The position numbers were made by a program, and so were the translations under genes. A stretch of DNA of 64,000 nucleotides from Deltaproteobacteria bacterium (GTDB lineage: Bacteria; Myxococcota_A; UBA796; GCA-2862545), in the NCBI GenBank assembly GCA_006226595.1, contig SBGP01000056.1, positions 1 to 64,000 of the forward strand, read 5' to 3'. Position 1 is the stretch's first letter; each line of letters starts with the position of its first letter. Below are positions 62,420-64,000 of the stretch, piece by piece. Under the pieces are notes generated by a model. That model was not told the origin of the DNA. It saw only the letters and a program-made list of their open reading frames with translations, and ran no database searches.

Positions 62420-63118
62420 ATGCGTGCGATCGTTTCCGTCGTGGCCCTCGCGGCCTGTGCCCCCGTCTCCGAGCGTGCTCCCACCGCCGAGCTCGCTGCC
62501 AGCCGTGCTCCCCTCGCCATGTGCGATCTGCTCGGCGACACCGTGTCCGGCGTGTCCTTCTCGGACGAGGAGGCCACCAACACCCTCGACTTCGTGAACG
62601 GCGCCACCCCCGCCGAGCTCGATGCCGTGTACGGCATCGGCGCCGCGATTGCCGGCAACCTGGTCGCCTCGCGCCCGTTCGCGGACCTCACCGACCTCGA
62701 TGCGGTCGCCTACATCGGTCCCAGCGTGCTCACCTCGCTCCGCGACGAGACCGAGTCCGCGTGGTGTGCCCTCGACGACGGCCGCCAGAGCTGCTGCATC
62801 GACCTCGCGTGCGCGGGGCTGGGCGACACGCGCAGCGGCGTGGACTTCACCGACGCCGAGGCCCAGGCGGTGCTCGACTGGGCGAACCGCGCGACCACCG
62901 ACGAGCTCATGGCCGTGTGCCAGGTGGGTCCGGTCATCGCCGATGCCATCGAGAGCGCGCGTCCCCTGCCGAGCCTGGTCGCGCTGGACCTCGTGCCCTT
63001 CGTGAGCGGCTTCCACCTCGAGGAGATGCGCGGCACCGAGAGCAGCACCTGCCCCTTGCAGGGCAGCGTCCTCGACGAGTGGTGCGCCACCGACAGCGCG
63101 CACTGCGTCTGCGAGTAG
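62420..63118 (+). CDS. Lipoprotein with two helix-hairpin-helix repeats
   Basis: A 232-aa lipoprotein (L-A-A-C, Cys13) with GGAGG five bases before the ATG. The body consists of two copies of one module (about 45-108 and 139-206). Each begins S-G-V-x-F-(S/T)-D-x-E-A and contains V-N-G-A-T-P-A-E-L-D-A-V-Y-G-I-G or the diverged N-R-A-T-T-D-E-L-M-A-V-C-Q-V-G. This closely resembles ComEA-type helix-hairpin-helix units that bind DNA backbone. Cys-rich segments separate and close the modules. An outer-surface DNA-binding or scaffold role is possible; the second repeat has lost the G-I-G turn. Confidence 0.82.
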   Translation: MRAIVSVVALAACAPVSERAPTAELAASRAPLAMCDLLGDTVSGVSFSDEEATNTLDFVNGATPAELDAVYGIGAAIAGNLVASRPFADLTDLDAVAYIGPSVLTSLRDETESAWCALDDGRQSCCIDLACAGLGDTRSGVDFTDAEAQAVLDWANRATTDELMAVCQVGPVIADAIESARPLPSLVALDLVPFVSGFHLEEMRGTESSTCPLQGSVLDEWCATDSAHCVCE

Positions 63119-63121
63119 CGA

Positions 63122-63940
63122 CTAGAGCAGGCGGCGCCACACCGGCGACGTCGCGTAGAGCGCCGCGAACATCAGCGCTGGCCCCCGCTTCTTCTTGCTC
63201 CACAGGAACTTCGCCTGGCCCTTGAGGAAGGGCCTCGCGAGGAAGGAGTCGGCGACTCGCACGGATTCTTCGGCGTTCACCCGCAGCAGCTCTTCCTTCT
63301 CGGAGCCTCCGCGCAGCGTGCGCGGACGGCCCTCGGCCATCCAGGTCCTGGCCAGCGCCTTGGCCCGGTCCAGGAGCTCGGCGTGAGGCACCACCTCGTC
63401 CGCGAGCCCGAGCTCGACCGCGGCGGCGGCCGTGGGCTGCAGGCCCTCGGGACCGAGCATGCGCTGGGCGTTCTCCTCGCCCATGATGCGGGCGAAGTGC
63501 ACGCTGCTGCATCCCTCGGCGGCGACACCGAGGCGAGCGAAGGGCGTGGTGAACGTGGCCTTGTCGCTGGCAAGCAGCGCGTCGCACAGCGTCGCCGAGG
63601 TCACGGGCGCGCCGATGGCCGGGCCGTTGACCGCCGCGATGATCGGCTTCGGGAAGTTGAGGAACAGCTCGAACAGCGCCTGGTTGTGCGCCACGATGAA
63701 CGCGTGCAGCTTCTTGGGGTGGTCGAGCTTGAGCGTGCCGCCGAGGTTCACACCGGCCGAGTAGTACGGGTCGGTGCCGGTGATCACGAGCACCTTGGTG
63801 TCCTCGTCGGCCGCAGCCTCGGCGAAGGCCTCGGTCAGCGCCGGGATCATCTGCGTCGTCCACCCGTTCAGGCGACGGGGGTCGTTCATGCGCATGACGG
63901 TCACGCCGTCGGCCTTCTCCCACACGATCAGCTCAGCCAC
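63122..63940 (-). CDS. Crotonase-family protein, ECI2-type delta3,delta2-enoyl-CoA isomerase-like
   Basis: A 272-aa crotonase-fold protein. The first hydratase glutamate position is A-P-V (G-P-A-I-G-A-P-V-T), so it is not a hydratase. The second active segment reads A-A-E-G-C-S-S with Glu142, as in peroxisomal ECI2-type isomerases (P-E-G-C-S-S), where that Glu shifts the double bond. The oxyanion loop is Y-Y-S-A-G-V-N-L-G-G. GTG start with GGAGG four bases away. It would help degrade unsaturated fatty acids. It converges with the helix-hairpin-helix lipoprotein gene at three bases. Confidence 0.88.
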   Translation of the reverse strand: MAELIVWEKADGVTVMRMNDPRRLNGWTTQMIPALTEAFAEAAADEDTKVLVITGTDPYYSAGVNLGGTLKLDHPKKLHAFIVAHNQALFELFLNFPKPIIAAVNGPAIGAPVTSATLCDALLASDKATFTTPFARLGVAAEGCSSVHFARIMGEENAQRMLGPEGLQPTAAAAVELGLADEVVPHAELLDRAKALARTWMAEGRPRTLRGGSEKEELLRVNAEESVRVADSFLARPFLKGQAKFLWSKKKRGPALMFAALYATSPVWRRLL

Positions 63941-63969
63941 GAGGCCTCCAGGGAGGGGCTCATAGCCGC

Positions 63970-64000
63970 TCAGTCCGCGAGCAGCCCGAAGCGGACGCCG
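63970..64000 (-). CDS. C-terminal end of a gene running into the window from the right
   Basis: A minus-strand frame enters at the window edge and ends with the residues G-V-R-F-G-L-L-A-D before a TGA, 29 nt upstream of the isomerase gene. Only ten codons are visible, so nothing can be said about its product, and it may not be a gene at all. Confidence 0.3.
   Translation of the reverse strand, partial: GVRFGLLAD

Overview
The window is very GC-rich (third positions are almost always G or C). It reads as a chromosomal segment of a delta-proteobacterial lineage, most likely Myxococcota. Supporting signs are lipoproteins with Asp-Thr/Ala/Ser tandem repeats, a thrombospondin-type-3-like lipoprotein, three Hanks-type Ser/Thr kinases within 23 kb, a GAF-type sigma54 activator, and a B12 photoreceptor gene (carH) at the end of a carotenoid operon as in Myxococcus. 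Non-ATG starts (GTG, TTG, perhaps one CTG) are common and mostly backed by GGAGG-type ribosome sites. I see no phage, IS, CRISPR array or rRNA.

Layout. 0-9 kb: repeat lipoprotein, lipA, membrane zinc peptidase, APH-fold kinase, lipoprotein, a divergent LysR/NmrA pair with an inverted-repeat operator, an M16-like protein lacking its zinc motif, and an alpha/beta hydrolase. 9-15 kb: ammonium transporter with a clear sigma54 promoter, divergent from a NifA-like activator, with three copies of an ACA-N4-TGT dyad between them; then an LtrA-KirBac fusion membrane protein. 14.8-23 kb: MORN protein, sulfotransferase, glycosyltransferase and a RamB/ScfR-type regulator divergent from the glyoxylate shunt genes aceB-aceA. 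23-32 kb: TSP3-like lipoprotein, a 24-bp tandem repeat array, then two divergent glycan operons (flippase, GT2, DUF354; GT2, large membrane protein, two small membrane proteins). 31.8-36.4 kb: kinase-ATPase-TPR protein divergent from an FHA/winged-helix protein, then carH. 36.4-43 kb: carotenoid genes crtL-crtE-crtB-carH on one strand and crtC-crtD plus a secreted protein on the other, separated by a promoter-operator region. A symmetrical ~168-bp fold-back element fills the next convergent gap. 43-56 kb: PDZ, TerB, VOC and CsgG-like proteins, YqeY, a kinase with a C-terminal Cache-like sensor, a DUF1444-like protein, and a membrane kinase co-transcribed with an envelope protein. 55-64 kb: crotonase, repeat lipoprotein, OsmC, patatin, CBS protein, cysteine-rich EEP-fold lipoprotein, DUF3052, tRNA-Gly(CCC), helix-hairpin-helix lipoprotein and an ECI2-type isomerase.

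How the parts work together. Several operons carry their own regulator: LysR/NmrA, NifA-like/amt, RamB-like/aceBA and CarH/crt. The carotenoid set predicts light-derepressed synthesis of a monocyclic, 1-hydroxylated, 3,4-desaturated carotenoid, though the main phytoene desaturase was not seen here. Kinases paired with FHA, STAND-like/TPR and Cache-like modules suggest a phospho-Ser/Thr signalling neighbourhood. Names come from motifs and remembered family features; no database search was run.
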